A program made the translations under genes and the position numbers. Under the pieces are notes generated by a model. It was not told where the DNA came from and did no database searches. It worked only from the letters and a program-made list of their open reading frames with translations. This document shows positions 46,767 through 55,763 of a stretch of 64,000 nucleotides of DNA, piece after piece; the first letter of the stretch is position 1, and each line of letters opens with the position of its first letter. The stretch covers positions 1,454,001 to 1,518,000 of the forward strand of contig NZ_PKRT01000001.1 of assembly GCF_002855555.1 (NCBI RefSeq), written 5' to 3'. Origin of the DNA: Novosphingobium sp. TH158. GTDB lineage: Bacteria; Pseudomonadota; Alphaproteobacteria; Sphingomonadales; Sphingomonadaceae.

Positions 46767-47750
46767 TTACCCCCGGGTGTAAAGGTCCTCGGGGGTCAGG
46801 GGGTTGAGCATCGGTTCGCCCGCTTCGAAGCGCCGGATATTCTCGACGATGATTTCCAGCGAACGCGCCGTGCGGTCTGGCACGGCAGGTGTGACGTGCG
46901 GGGTGATCAGGGCGTTCGGCGCGTCCCAGACCGGGCTGTCCTGCGGCAGTGGCTCGACCTTGAAGGTATCGAGCCCCGCCCCGGCAATCGTGCCGGCATG
47001 GAGCGCGCGCACCAGCGCCGCCTCATCGACGACAGGCCCGCGCGCCATATTGACGAGATAGCCACGGGGCCCGATCAGCTGCAGTTCACGCTCACCGATC
47101 AGGCGGTGGGTCTTGTCCGACAAGCCGAGCGCCAGCACTACGAAATCGCTTTCGGCCAGCAGCGTGTCGAGGCTTTCGCCGGCATCTGCGCTGAATACCT
47201 TGTCCACGCCGGCCGGCGCCTCAGCATCGCGCCGCCGGTAACCCAGCACCCGCATGCCGAAGGCCTTGGCCCGCAGCGCCAGTTCCTTGCCGGTATTGCC
47301 CAGGCCGACGATGCCCATGGTGCGGCCATAAAGCCCGCGCAGGTCTTCCTGCCCCGGCACGCCCCACCGGTGCGCGCGCTGGGCATCGAGGAAATCGGGA
47401 TAACGATAGGCAAGCGCCAGGCAGAAGAACAGCGCATGTTCCGCCAGCACCGGCGCCGATCGGCCCGAGGACCCGGTCACGACCAGTCCCTCGCGGAAAG
47501 CCTCGGGCTTCGCTGCCCGGTTGAGGCCGGCATGATCGACATGGATCCAGCGCAAATTGGGCGCGGACAGGATGTCGATACCCGGGTCCTTGGCCAGGAT
47601 GGCAATCGTCGCGCGGTCCAGCGCCTCGGCGAAGCCGGGACTTTCCGGACTGTCGAAGCGCAGCACCTCCGCCTCGCCAAGGGCATCGCGCAGCCCCTGC
47701 CAATGTGCGCCCTGGTAGCGCAGTGTTGTAACGACCGTGTGCCCTTGCAT
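46767..47750 (-). CDS. D-2-hydroxyacid dehydrogenase (glyoxylate/hydroxypyruvate reductase-like)
   Basis: A 327-residue NAD(P)-dependent enzyme. VGLGNTGKELA near 140 is the Rossmann loop; MARGPVVDEAALVRAL carries the catalytic Arg, and the Glu and His follow in DTFKVEPLPQDSPVWDAPNALITPHVT (landmarks KVEPLP and TPHVT). ATG 47750 has GAGGG 5 bases upstream and lies 8 bases after the preceding hydrolase stop, so the genes are one operon. It could reduce glyoxylate to glycolate or hydroxypyruvate to glycerate. Confidence 0.87.
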   Translation of the reverse strand: MQGHTVVTTLRYQGAHWQGLRDALGEAEVLRFDSPESPGFAEALDRATIAILAKDPGIDILSAPNLRWIHVDHAGLNRAAKPEAFREGLVVTGSSGRSAPVLAEHALFFCLALAYRYPDFLDAQRAHRWGVPGQEDLRGLYGRTMGIVGLGNTGKELALRAKAFGMRVLGYRRRDAEAPAGVDKVFSADAGESLDTLLAESDFVVLALGLSDKTHRLIGERELQLIGPRGYLVNMARGPVVDEAALVRALHAGTIAGAGLDTFKVEPLPQDSPVWDAPNALITPHVTPAVPDRTARSLEIIVENIRRFEAGEPMLNPLTPEDLYTRG

Positions 47751-47758
47751 GGCGTCCC

Positions 47759-49861
47759 TCACGCTTTCGCCCGCGGCAGGACGAGCACTTCGAAGTACTT
47801 CACCGGCGGCACATCGATCCAGCAATAACCTTCGGCATCGACAGACCCGGACGCGATCTCCGCTCCGCTGACCAGCGCCTTGCCGGTGCCCGAGACATCG
47901 CGCACGCCAAGTCGCAGGCCCGCAATCGCCGGCGGCTCCTCATAGGCACTGCCGCGCTGGCCGGCGTAGTTGACGAGGTGGACCATCCGGCAATCACCCT
48001 TGTCACGCACGGTAACCTCGATCGCGCCCGCACCCTCAAGCTTAATCGGTGCGCGAGTTGCCCGCTTGATGAGCTGCGCCAGCAGATCACGATGCTCGGC
48101 CAGGCCATCGCGGAAATAGAGCCATTCGGGAAGCCAGGGCAGCCAGACAACGCGCCCCTCGCCATGCGCCCGCGTGAGCACGCCCGGACCGGCGGAAGCC
48201 AGATCCTGCGGGAAGCAGAGCTCGGGCGGGCCATATTGCTGGACCGGCATCAGCGAGAGCATCGCTTCTGCACCGGGTTTGGCCGCGGCGGGGAAATACC
48301 ATCCGTCGAGATGGGCAAGGCGGGTTTCGGGAAAGTCCAGTTCAGCCTCGCCGATGGCGAAATAGGTCTCAAGACCGGCAATAGCTTCGCGAGGCGCCCC
48401 GGCAGGGAAAGAGGCAAGCGCGAATTCGCCGCGCCGGTTGCCGCGATCGTCGTAAAGCCCGGTTTCGCCCGTGGCGATTACCGTGCCGCCTGCCGCGACA
48501 TAGGCATCGAACGCTGCGGCTTCGGCATCGCTCATGCAGGCGGTGTTGGGCAGGACGATCACGTCATAGCGGGCGAGTTGCTCGGCAATGTCGGCATCTT
48601 CCATCTGCTCGTCGCTGACGAAGTCGAACGGGATGCGCGCTTCCAGCAGCAGGCGGTATGCCCCCCGGAAGCACTGGTTGCGCGTCTTGCCGCTGGCGGT
48701 TGCCCCGGCGTGAAGGTCCGCCGTGCGCGAATGGTACAGCGCGACGCGGGCGGCGGATCGCGTGCCGGTCAGGTGCTCGCCATTGGCCTTGTGCCATTCC
48801 ATGAAGCGGTGGACCGGCTCAAGCGGTTCGCGGTTCGGCTGGTCGAAAAGGCCAAGCAGGTAATAGTCGATCTGCGCGCCATTCGCGATCTGCTGGCCGA
48901 AGCGCAGCATGTGGTTGTGCGACGTTTCCGAGGCATAGCGCCACTGGTAATCGAGGAAATTGGTGGAGGCGCAGGAATAGGCACGGCCCCGCCCGATCGC
49001 CGCGCCCCAGCGGGCAAGTTCGCCCGGCTGATGCGGCCATTCGGGTGCCGGGCGACTGACGGCGCGCTGGATTTCCAGCCGCATGAAATCGCAGGCACCC
49101 TTGCCGTTGCCCATGATCCCGGTGGAGGGGCGCAGCTGCTTTACCGTGTCGTAGATGTTCTGCGCCGCCGCCTGGCTCGTGCGGCGCTTGAACAGGATGT
49201 AATCGGCATAGGCGGGATCGCTGAAGTCCTCGCGCTCCGGCAGCTCCCGACCGAACATCCCGGCAAAGGCGGATTGGCAATTGGCGCAATGGCACATGCC
49301 GCGGTTCCGGCCGCTGTAATCGACCGGCTGGTATCCGGTCATGTTGAAGAAGGCGCCGTCGAGGTCGTAACGCGAAATACCTTCGCGCAGGATCTGCAGG
49401 GCGTAGTCCTTTGCCCAGCCACCGTTGACGCAGGCCTGATAGGTCCCGTTGTACTCCTGCGGTTCGCCTGCCCTGTTGTGCACGAACCATTCGGGGTGCG
49501 CGTCGTAGGCCAGCTTCGTTCCCTTGGAGAGATCGAAGCGACCGACCATGCGCAGGCCTTCACGGCGCGCGGCGGCGAGCATTTCGCCGGTCAGGTCGCC
49601 GGTGATGTAGGGGTTGCGGGCGTGGAGCGGCAGCTCGGTGGGATAGAAGGCATAGATCCCGCCCACGTTGAAGGTAATAGCACTTGCGCCAAAGTCCCGC
49701 GCCTGCCGGGCCAGCGATGCCGGATCGAGGCTGGCATCGATCAGGCGCAGGTTAGTCTGCACGATGCGGTAGGGCTGTTCCCACCACATTTGCTTGTCAG
49801 TCGCCAAAGTCCGAATCCCTTCATCAAGCCGCGGCAGGATCGTTCCACCTGATTTCATCAT
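47759..49861 (-). CDS. Putative glycoside hydrolase with GHL6-like barrel and beta-galactosidase trimerisation-like domain
   Basis: A 700-residue cytoplasmic-looking protein. The N-terminal barrel has VGGIYAFYPTELPLHARNPY near 68 and the cysteine cluster GMCHCANCQ near 190, as in hypothetical glycosyl hydrolase GHL6; YDVIVLPNTACMSDAEAAAFDAYVAAGGTVIATGETG (landmark AAGGTVIATGETG near 470) is the flavodoxin-like trimerisation domain of GH42-type enzymes; a beta-domain closes it. The activity is uncharacterised. ATG 49861 or 49858 start; the perfect GntR-type palindrome lies 47 bases upstream. It is cotranscribed with the hydroxyacid dehydrogenase. Confidence 0.7.
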   Translation of the reverse strand: MMKSGGTILPRLDEGIRTLATDKQMWWEQPYRIVQTNLRLIDASLDPASLARQARDFGASAITFNVGGIYAFYPTELPLHARNPYITGDLTGEMLAAARREGLRMVGRFDLSKGTKLAYDAHPEWFVHNRAGEPQEYNGTYQACVNGGWAKDYALQILREGISRYDLDGAFFNMTGYQPVDYSGRNRGMCHCANCQSAFAGMFGRELPEREDFSDPAYADYILFKRRTSQAAAQNIYDTVKQLRPSTGIMGNGKGACDFMRLEIQRAVSRPAPEWPHQPGELARWGAAIGRGRAYSCASTNFLDYQWRYASETSHNHMLRFGQQIANGAQIDYYLLGLFDQPNREPLEPVHRFMEWHKANGEHLTGTRSAARVALYHSRTADLHAGATASGKTRNQCFRGAYRLLLEARIPFDFVSDEQMEDADIAEQLARYDVIVLPNTACMSDAEAAAFDAYVAAGGTVIATGETGLYDDRGNRRGEFALASFPAGAPREAIAGLETYFAIGEAELDFPETRLAHLDGWYFPAAAKPGAEAMLSLMPVQQYGPPELCFPQDLASAGPGVLTRAHGEGRVVWLPWLPEWLYFRDGLAEHRDLLAQLIKRATRAPIKLEGAGAIEVTVRDKGDCRMVHLVNYAGQRGSAYEEPPAIAGLRLGVRDVSGTGKALVSGAEIASGSVDAEGYCWIDVPPVKYFEVLVLPRAKA

Positions 49862-49907
49862 GCGAACGCGCCTGGCAAGCCGGCGGGGTAGACGACCGCG
49901 AAATCAT

Positions 49908-49924
49908 GGTCAAATTATTTGACC
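49908..49924. promoter_or_regulatory. GntR-type operator 2
   Basis: GGTCAAATTATTTGACC is a perfect 17-bp palindrome with one central base, upstream of the leftward hydrolase/dehydrogenase operon. It is the best of the three related sites. Confidence 0.8.
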
Positions 49925-50040
49925 GAAACTGCGGAATCGGACTGGCAAGGCGCAGCAGCGATGCTAACCAGAACAGGAGCTGGCGTCGGCACGTATCCTG
50001 GGGAGGAACTGCCGGCGCCAGTTCATTTCCGGCGCTCACG

Positions 50041-50075
50041 AAAAAGCGGCCCTCCCCGCCGGGGGAAGGCCGCTA
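50041..50075 (-). terminator. Intrinsic terminator of the receptor gene
   Basis: Read leftward, GCGGCCTTCCCC pairs with GGGGAGGGCCGC (one G-T pair) around CGGC, followed by five Ts. It lies 17 bases after the stop of the receptor at 50093-52780. Confidence 0.88.
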
Positions 50076-50092
50076 TTATCGAAGATTGCCGG

Positions 50093-52780
50093 TCAGAACT
50101 TCTTTTCGAGACTGACGCTGAAGAACCGGCCGATGAAAGAGCCCTGGCCAACGCCGCCAATCTGCCCCGTGCCCGTGGCGCGGTTGATGAATGACGGCTT
50201 TTCATCGAGCAGGTTGTCGATGTTGACCGAGATCGTCGTTCCTTCGAGGATTCCCTGCCTGGGCAGCTCGTAGCTGGCGTAGAGGTTCACCGTCTGGAAG
50301 GATTCCACATAGGTCTGGTTGGTCACGCCCAGCACCGGATAACCGCCAAGGTAATCCCACGCGACGCGCGCTTTGACCGGACCGCTGGAATAGTTGAGCG
50401 ACGCGGTGAAGGCATCGCGCGGATTACCGTTCAGGAACTGGTTGACGAAGGGCGCGCCCGACGGGTTGGACAGGTCCAGCTTGATACCGTGAGTGCCGGC
50501 AATCGCCGGCGTGAAGGTGCCGATGCCGGTGTCGATACGGTACTGCAGCGAGTAATCGATCCCGGAAATGCGCGATTCCCCAAGGTTCGCAGTGCGCGAA
50601 TCCACGACGATCTGCGGAATGCCGAGGCGGTCGACCGAGCCGCCGCCTTCGATCGGCAGGCCGGACAGGCCGTGGAAGGCGTTGATCTGCGCCAGCTTCT
50701 GCGCATCCGTGCCGGTGGGGATCACGTAGTAACCGGCATAGGCCGGGGTTGTCAGGAACTGGCTGGTATTGGGGCCTGCAACCACATTCTTCATGCTGAT
50801 CCAGTAATAGGTCACACTGGCTTTCAGCCCCGGCGCAAAGGCAGGCGTAAAATCGATGCCCACGTCGAAGGTGCGGGCGGTTTCAGCCTTGAGGCCTGGA
50901 TTGCCGCCCTGGATTGTCGCCATCGGCAGGTTCGAATTGCCGCCCGGCGGGATCAGCGCCGTCGACGTGGTGGACGACAGCACGACCGAAGGCGGCTTGG
51001 CCATCGAGTTCAGGCTCGGCGCGACGAACGCGGTGCCGTAGCTGGCGCGAAGTGCGATGCCGTCCACCGGCGTCCAGGTGCCGGCGATCTTCGGATTGAA
51101 GGTGCCGCCAAAGTCGGAATAGTCATCGTAGCGGCCCGAGATGTTCAGGATCAGGCTCTGGAAACCGGACACCGCATTCTCTGCGCTGAACAGCGGCAGC
51201 ACCACTTCGGCGAAGGCCGAATAGACCGTGCGATCGCGATAGGCGATGCCGCCGGCCAGGGCCGGATCCTCCTTGCCGAGCGGCCCGACCGCTTCGATGC
51301 TGTACTGGTCTTCCCAATACCGCTCGCCGCCCACCGCCAGCTTCACGTCGCCGCCGGGCGCCGCGAACAGCGGGCCATCGAACACGATCTTGGAATGGAC
51401 CGTCTCGTGATCACGGTGGGTGTACTTGTTCCAGTTGCGGATCTGTTCAAGCAGGGCCGGATTGGTCTGCGAAAGGTTGAACGGATTGAGCGCGGTTGCA
51501 GTCGTCAGCGGCGCGCCGGTCGCTCCGGGATCCAGGGCCAGCTTGTAAGCCGGGTTGATGTCACCCTGATTCACGGTGCCATCGCCGTAGCCATAGTTGA
51601 AGGTGGCAACCCCGCGCCAGCCGCCGCCGATGGTCCACTTCAGGCTGGGCATCACCTGCCAGGTCTTGAAGTCCTGGTCAGAGATCACCGAATTGCCGAA
51701 GACGCTGCCGAAGGTGAAGTTGACCGTCTGCGAGGTGGTTCCCGGAACCGGGGTCTGGAAATAGGGATTGGCCCGCGTTCCCGTGGATCGGATCGTGCCC
51801 GTCGCCGCCGTCTGCTGGAAGAAGAACTGGTCGTTCCGCTTCGAGAAATAGGCATCCACGCCGAATTCGAGGTTGTCGGTGATCTGCTGGTTGAACGAAC
51901 CCAGCACGCTCCACCGCCGTTCGTGCGGATAGATGTCCTGGTAGTCATTCGGATCGCAGCGGTTCGCCGTCGTCGACCAGTTCGGATAGGCGTAGGTCGT
52001 CGTACCCACCACCACGTTGGGCACCGCGCAGCTGGTGAGGCGGAAGTCGCTGCCGCCGCGCGAACGCAGGTCATTCGAGACGAAGCTGCGGTCCGAACCG
52101 AGAATGTTCGAGTGCCCCGAATAATCGACCGCAACGAGGACATTGCCGGTGTCCCAGACCTTGCCCCAGGCGCCGCTCATGTTGAACTGGCTGTATTCGT
52201 CCGCCATGCCATAGGTGCCGCGCACCTCTGCGCCGTCGAGCGTCTTGCGGATCACGAAGTTGATCGTCCCGGCCACGGCGTCGGACCCGTAAATGGCCGA
52301 ACCGCCGCCAAGCACCACTTCGACACGGTCGATCGCCGAAGTGGGGATGACCGCGGGATCGGGCCGGGTGCTGAAGCCGCCGCCGACCATGCGGTTGCCG
52401 TTCCACAGGAACAGCGTGCCATCGCCGGGCTGCGTGTTAGGCAGGTTGCGCAGCGCGGGGATTGCGAAGGACTGCGTGGCCGATGCCTGGCCGGCCGGCG
52501 CGCCACCGAAGTTGCGGATCTGCGGGATGTTGGCCAGCAGGTCCACCGTGCTGGTGACGCCGGTTGCCTTCACTTCCTCGCGATCGACGGCGACGGTGGA
52601 GGCGCCCACGGGCTTAACCAGTCCGCGGATCGACGTGCCGGTGACGACGATTTCCTCTTTGGCCGAAGCATCGCCGGCTTCATCCGCGGCAGCCTCTGCC
52701 TCCTGCGCCTGGGCAGGAGCCGCGGCAAGGATCAATGCCAGGGCAGTCCCGGCTGCGAGCGTCTGCAGGTGCTTCTTCAT
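50093..52780 (-). CDS. TonB-dependent receptor, probably oligosaccharide/hydroxyacid-linked
   Basis: An 895-residue receptor with signal peptide (1-25, ending AQA), TonB-box-like EEIVVTGTSIRG, plug (VDLLANIPQIRNFGG, then VEVVLGGGSAIYGSDAVAGTINFVIRK) and barrel ending FFSVSLEKKF. Its promoter side contains operator 3, shared with the divergent MFS-glcDEFG operon, so it is probably induced by the same organic acid and imports the corresponding glycoside. Codon use is like its neighbours. Confidence 0.93.
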   Translation of the reverse strand: MKKHLQTLAAGTALALILAAAPAQAQEAEAAADEAGDASAKEEIVVTGTSIRGLVKPVGASTVAVDREEVKATGVTSTVDLLANIPQIRNFGGAPAGQASATQSFAIPALRNLPNTQPGDGTLFLWNGNRMVGGGFSTRPDPAVIPTSAIDRVEVVLGGGSAIYGSDAVAGTINFVIRKTLDGAEVRGTYGMADEYSQFNMSGAWGKVWDTGNVLVAVDYSGHSNILGSDRSFVSNDLRSRGGSDFRLTSCAVPNVVVGTTTYAYPNWSTTANRCDPNDYQDIYPHERRWSVLGSFNQQITDNLEFGVDAYFSKRNDQFFFQQTAATGTIRSTGTRANPYFQTPVPGTTSQTVNFTFGSVFGNSVISDQDFKTWQVMPSLKWTIGGGWRGVATFNYGYGDGTVNQGDINPAYKLALDPGATGAPLTTATALNPFNLSQTNPALLEQIRNWNKYTHRDHETVHSKIVFDGPLFAAPGGDVKLAVGGERYWEDQYSIEAVGPLGKEDPALAGGIAYRDRTVYSAFAEVVLPLFSAENAVSGFQSLILNISGRYDDYSDFGGTFNPKIAGTWTPVDGIALRASYGTAFVAPSLNSMAKPPSVVLSSTTSTALIPPGGNSNLPMATIQGGNPGLKAETARTFDVGIDFTPAFAPGLKASVTYYWISMKNVVAGPNTSQFLTTPAYAGYYVIPTGTDAQKLAQINAFHGLSGLPIEGGGSVDRLGIPQIVVDSRTANLGESRISGIDYSLQYRIDTGIGTFTPAIAGTHGIKLDLSNPSGAPFVNQFLNGNPRDAFTASLNYSSGPVKARVAWDYLGGYPVLGVTNQTYVESFQTVNLYASYELPRQGILEGTTISVNIDNLLDEKPSFINRATGTGQIGGVGQGSFIGRFFSVSLEKKF

Positions 52781-52888
52781 TTGCCCCTCCCTTGTTCAAG
52801 TGGCGATCGGGGCACCTGTGCCGGTTGCAGGCGGCTAGTTGCCTGCGCGATGCCTCCGGATGCAATTGGTATGACCGCATTTCCTAAT

Positions 52889-52905
52889 GGTCAATCTTTT
52901 TTACC
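52889..52905. promoter_or_regulatory. GntR-type operator 3
   Basis: GGTCAATCTTTTTTACC, 17 bp, keeps the GGTcAA and TTnACC arms of the sites at 43631 and 49908. It lies between the divergent receptor and MFS genes, 109 and 116 bases from their starts. Confidence 0.65.
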
Positions 52906-53020
52906 ACTAGAAAGTGATGGTACTGGCGCCTGACCCAAAAGGAGGCTAATGACGGGCGGCCAGCGGGAGCCGAACAGGCTGCGCAAGTGGCGCGCAAGCC
53001 ACGTTCGCAGGAGGATTGCC

Positions 53021-54262
53021 TTGAGTTTCATGAAGGAGTTCCGGCTCAACTGGACGGTCGTCCTGGCGACCTTCATCGGCATCGCCACCGGCAATGCGCT
53101 CAGCCATTATACGATGAGCCTCTTCGCCCCCGAACTCATCAAGGAGTTTGGCTGGTCCAAGGCGCAGTTCGCGCTTGTCAGTGCATTGCCGCTGATCACG
53201 GCCGTAATCACCCCGCTTGCCGGGCGGTTTACGGACAAGTTTGGCGCGCGTGTGGCAGCGAGCATTGGGCTTGCCGCAATGTCCTTGGGATTTTTCGCTC
53301 TCAGCACGCTCAATGGCAACATATACGAATTTTTCGCAATCTGGCTGTTGCAGCACATCTTCGGCGTGATGAGCACTTCGCTTGTCTTCGCACGAATCAT
53401 TGTCGATCGGTTCGACAGGGCGCGCGGCACTGCTCTGTCGCTCCTGATGATGGGCCCGCCTTTGTCGGGCGCTGTGGTCGCCCCCATTCTCGGGTGGATA
53501 ATCGCCGCCGATGGCTGGCGAGCGGGGTTCGTCTCTCTCGCCGCTGCGTCGGCTGTTGGCGGGACGATCTGCATTTTCTTCCTCGGGCGCATCGCGAAGC
53601 GCCAGGCAGACACAGGAGAGGTTCGCAATCCGCGTTTGTCGCTGGCAGAACTCGGCGCCATCGCGCGTCAACCGGCATTCCTGCTGATTGTTGGCGGCAT
53701 GTTCATGATCAACATTGCCCAACCCTTTGCCGCTTCTCAGTTGAAGCTGGTGGTGCTGTCCAAGGGAATCAGCGATTCAGCGGGAACGTGGATGGTCTCG
53801 CTCTATGCGACCGGGGTCATTATTGGCCGGGCGATTTTCGGCATCGCACTCGATCGCATATCGGCAAACAAGGTGGCCCTTTTTGGACTTAGCCTGCCTG
53901 CCGTTGGCTTCGCCATTCTCGGTATGCCCGGCATGACCGTTTCGCTATGCGCCGCTGGGATCATGCTCATCGGCATCGCGCAGGGTGCTGAAGGAGACAT
54001 CGGTGGCTACCTTGTCTCGCGTCACTTCAATCTGCGTAATTTCAGCCTGGTGTTCGCCTTCGTGAAGTCCGGGCTTGATGCTGGTGGAGCTATCGGAGCC
54101 CTGATCCTGAGCTTCACGCTGGCTATGAGCGGCGGCAGCTACGACGCGTTCATATGGATATGCGCGGGGACCACGCTGGTCGGCGCCTTCCTGTTCTTCC
54201 TTACCGGAGCTGATCGAACAACGCGGGACCCCGGAACAGTGCTTGAGACTGAGGCAAATTAG
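53021..54262 (+). CDS. Major facilitator superfamily transporter
   Basis: A 413-residue inner-membrane transporter with about 12 hydrophobic segments; GRFTDKFGARVAAS near 65 is the loop 2-3 MFS signature and a related loop IFGIALDRISANKVALF appears in the second half. TTG 53021 is chosen because AGGAGG at 53009-53014 is 6 bases away; ATG 53030 is 15 away. It leads the glcDEFG operon (9 bases to glcD), which suggests a monocarboxylate or related acid as cargo, as in oxalate/glycolate-type MFS carriers. Confidence 0.87.
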   Translation: MSFMKEFRLNWTVVLATFIGIATGNALSHYTMSLFAPELIKEFGWSKAQFALVSALPLITAVITPLAGRFTDKFGARVAASIGLAAMSLGFFALSTLNGNIYEFFAIWLLQHIFGVMSTSLVFARIIVDRFDRARGTALSLLMMGPPLSGAVVAPILGWIIAADGWRAGFVSLAAASAVGGTICIFFLGRIAKRQADTGEVRNPRLSLAELGAIARQPAFLLIVGGMFMINIAQPFAASQLKLVVLSKGISDSAGTWMVSLYATGVIIGRAIFGIALDRISANKVALFGLSLPAVGFAILGMPGMTVSLCAAGIMLIGIAQGAEGDIGGYLVSRHFNLRNFSLVFAFVKSGLDAGGAIGALILSFTLAMSGGSYDAFIWICAGTTLVGAFLFFLTGADRTTRDPGTVLETEAN

Positions 54263-54271
54263 GGCCGACCG

Positions 54272-55762
54272 ATGTCATTGAAAATGCCCGATGTATGCCG
54301 CGCGACCATTGCCCGCCGCCTGGAGATCGCGGCGGAATTGCGCCGCATCGTGCCCGACGGGGTCATCTGCACCGAGACAGAGCTCAAGGCTTACGAGTCC
54401 GACGGGTTGACCGCCTATCGCCAGCCGCCGCTGGTTGTCGTCCTGCCGCAGAACACCGAACAGGTCTCGCAAGTCATGGCCTGGTGCCATGCCGAGGGCA
54501 TCAATGTGGTGCCGCGCGGAGCAGGAACTTCGCTTTCCGGCGGAGCCCTGCCGCTGGCAGACGGGGTGCTGCTGGGCCTGTCACGGATGAACCGGATCGT
54601 CGAGATCGACTACCTGGACCGGGTGGCCGTGGTCCAGCCGGGCGTGACCAACCTTGCCGTCACGCGGGCCGTGGAAGCTGACGGGTTCTACTATGCCCCG
54701 GATCCGTCCAGCCAGATTGCCTGCACGATCGGCGGCAACATCGCCGAGAATTCCGGCGGGGTGCATTGCCTGAAATACGGGCTGACGACCAACAACGTGC
54801 TGGGCGTGGAAATGGTGCTGGCCGATGGCGAAGTCATCCGGCTTGGCGGTCGGGGTCTGGAACCGGAGGGCCTGGACCTGCTTGGCGTGGTTGTCGGCTC
54901 CGAAGGCCTGCTTGGCGTGGTGACCGAGATCACCGTCCGCATCCTGCCGGCCCCGGAGATGGCCCGAGCCATCCTGCTGGGCTTTCCCGACACGCGATCG
55001 GCCGGCGATTGCGTTGCCGCGATCATTGCCGAAGGCATCATTCCGGCGGGCATGGAAATGATGGACCGCCCCGCGACCCAGGCTGCCGAAGCCTTCGTCC
55101 AGGCGGGCTATCCGCTCGATGTCGAAGCCTTGCTCATCGTCGAGGTCGATGGCCCGCCGATCGAGTGCGATATCCTGCTGGCCCGCATTGCCGAAATCGC
55201 CGCCAGCCACGGCGCCTCGACCTCGCGCATATCGCAGGACGAGGAAGAGCGCCTGCGCTTCTGGGCAGGCCGCAAGGCTGCCTTCCCGGCGGTGGGCCGG
55301 CTTGCTCCCGATTACTATTGCATGGACGGGACGATCCCCCGCAAGCGGCTCAGCGAGGTGCTTGAGCGCATGGCGCAGCTTTCCGACCATTACGGGCTGG
55401 GCGTCGCCAACGTGTTCCATGCCGGCGATGGCAACCTGCACCCGCTGGTCCTCTACGATGCCAACCAGCCCGGCCAGCTCGACAAGGCAGAGGCATTCGG
55501 TGCCGACATCCTGCGGATGTGCGTGGAAGTGGGCGGGGTGCTGACCGGGGAGCACGGCGTTGGCGTGGAAAAGCGCGACCTGATGCCCGCGATGTTCGAC
55601 GAGACCGACCTTGCCCACCAGCAGCGCATCAAGTGCGCCTTCGATCCGGAGCTGAAGCTCAATCCGGGCAAGGTCTTCCCCCAGCTGCACCGCTGCGCCG
55701 AACTGGGCCGGATGCACGTGCATCACGGGGCTCTGCCCCATCCCGAACTACCGCGGTTCTGA
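54272..55762 (+). CDS. glcD: Glycolate oxidase FAD-binding subunit GlcD
   Basis: A 496-residue flavoprotein of the FAD-binding type 4 family. VVLPQNTEQVSQVMAWCHAEGINVVPRGAGTSLSGGALPL (landmark PRGAGTSLSGG near 88) and YYAPDPSSQIACTIGGNIAENSGGVHC near 145 bind FAD; the C-terminal oxidase domain has NVFHAGDGNLHPLV and LTGEHGVGVEKR. With GlcE and GlcF it oxidises glycolate (or D-lactate) to the 2-oxoacid and passes electrons to quinone. It follows the transporter by 9 bases. Confidence 0.93.
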   Translation: MSLKMPDVCRATIARRLEIAAELRRIVPDGVICTETELKAYESDGLTAYRQPPLVVVLPQNTEQVSQVMAWCHAEGINVVPRGAGTSLSGGALPLADGVLLGLSRMNRIVEIDYLDRVAVVQPGVTNLAVTRAVEADGFYYAPDPSSQIACTIGGNIAENSGGVHCLKYGLTTNNVLGVEMVLADGEVIRLGGRGLEPEGLDLLGVVVGSEGLLGVVTEITVRILPAPEMARAILLGFPDTRSAGDCVAAIIAEGIIPAGMEMMDRPATQAAEAFVQAGYPLDVEALLIVEVDGPPIECDILLARIAEIAASHGASTSRISQDEEERLRFWAGRKAAFPAVGRLAPDYYCMDGTIPRKRLSEVLERMAQLSDHYGLGVANVFHAGDGNLHPLVLYDANQPGQLDKAEAFGADILRMCVEVGGVLTGEHGVGVEKRDLMPAMFDETDLAHQQRIKCAFDPELKLNPGKVFPQLHRCAELGRMHVHHGALPHPELPRF

Positions 55763-55763
55763 C

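Noticed and set aside
52866-52876. TGGTATGACC as a fourth GntR site
   Set aside because: The arms are only three bases with a 3-base centre; it does not match the 17-bp pattern.
50489-52933. Long plus-strand open frame opposite the third-region TonB receptor
   Set aside because: It is Arg/Ala/Gly-rich with no recognisable domain and fully covers a well-supported receptor gene.
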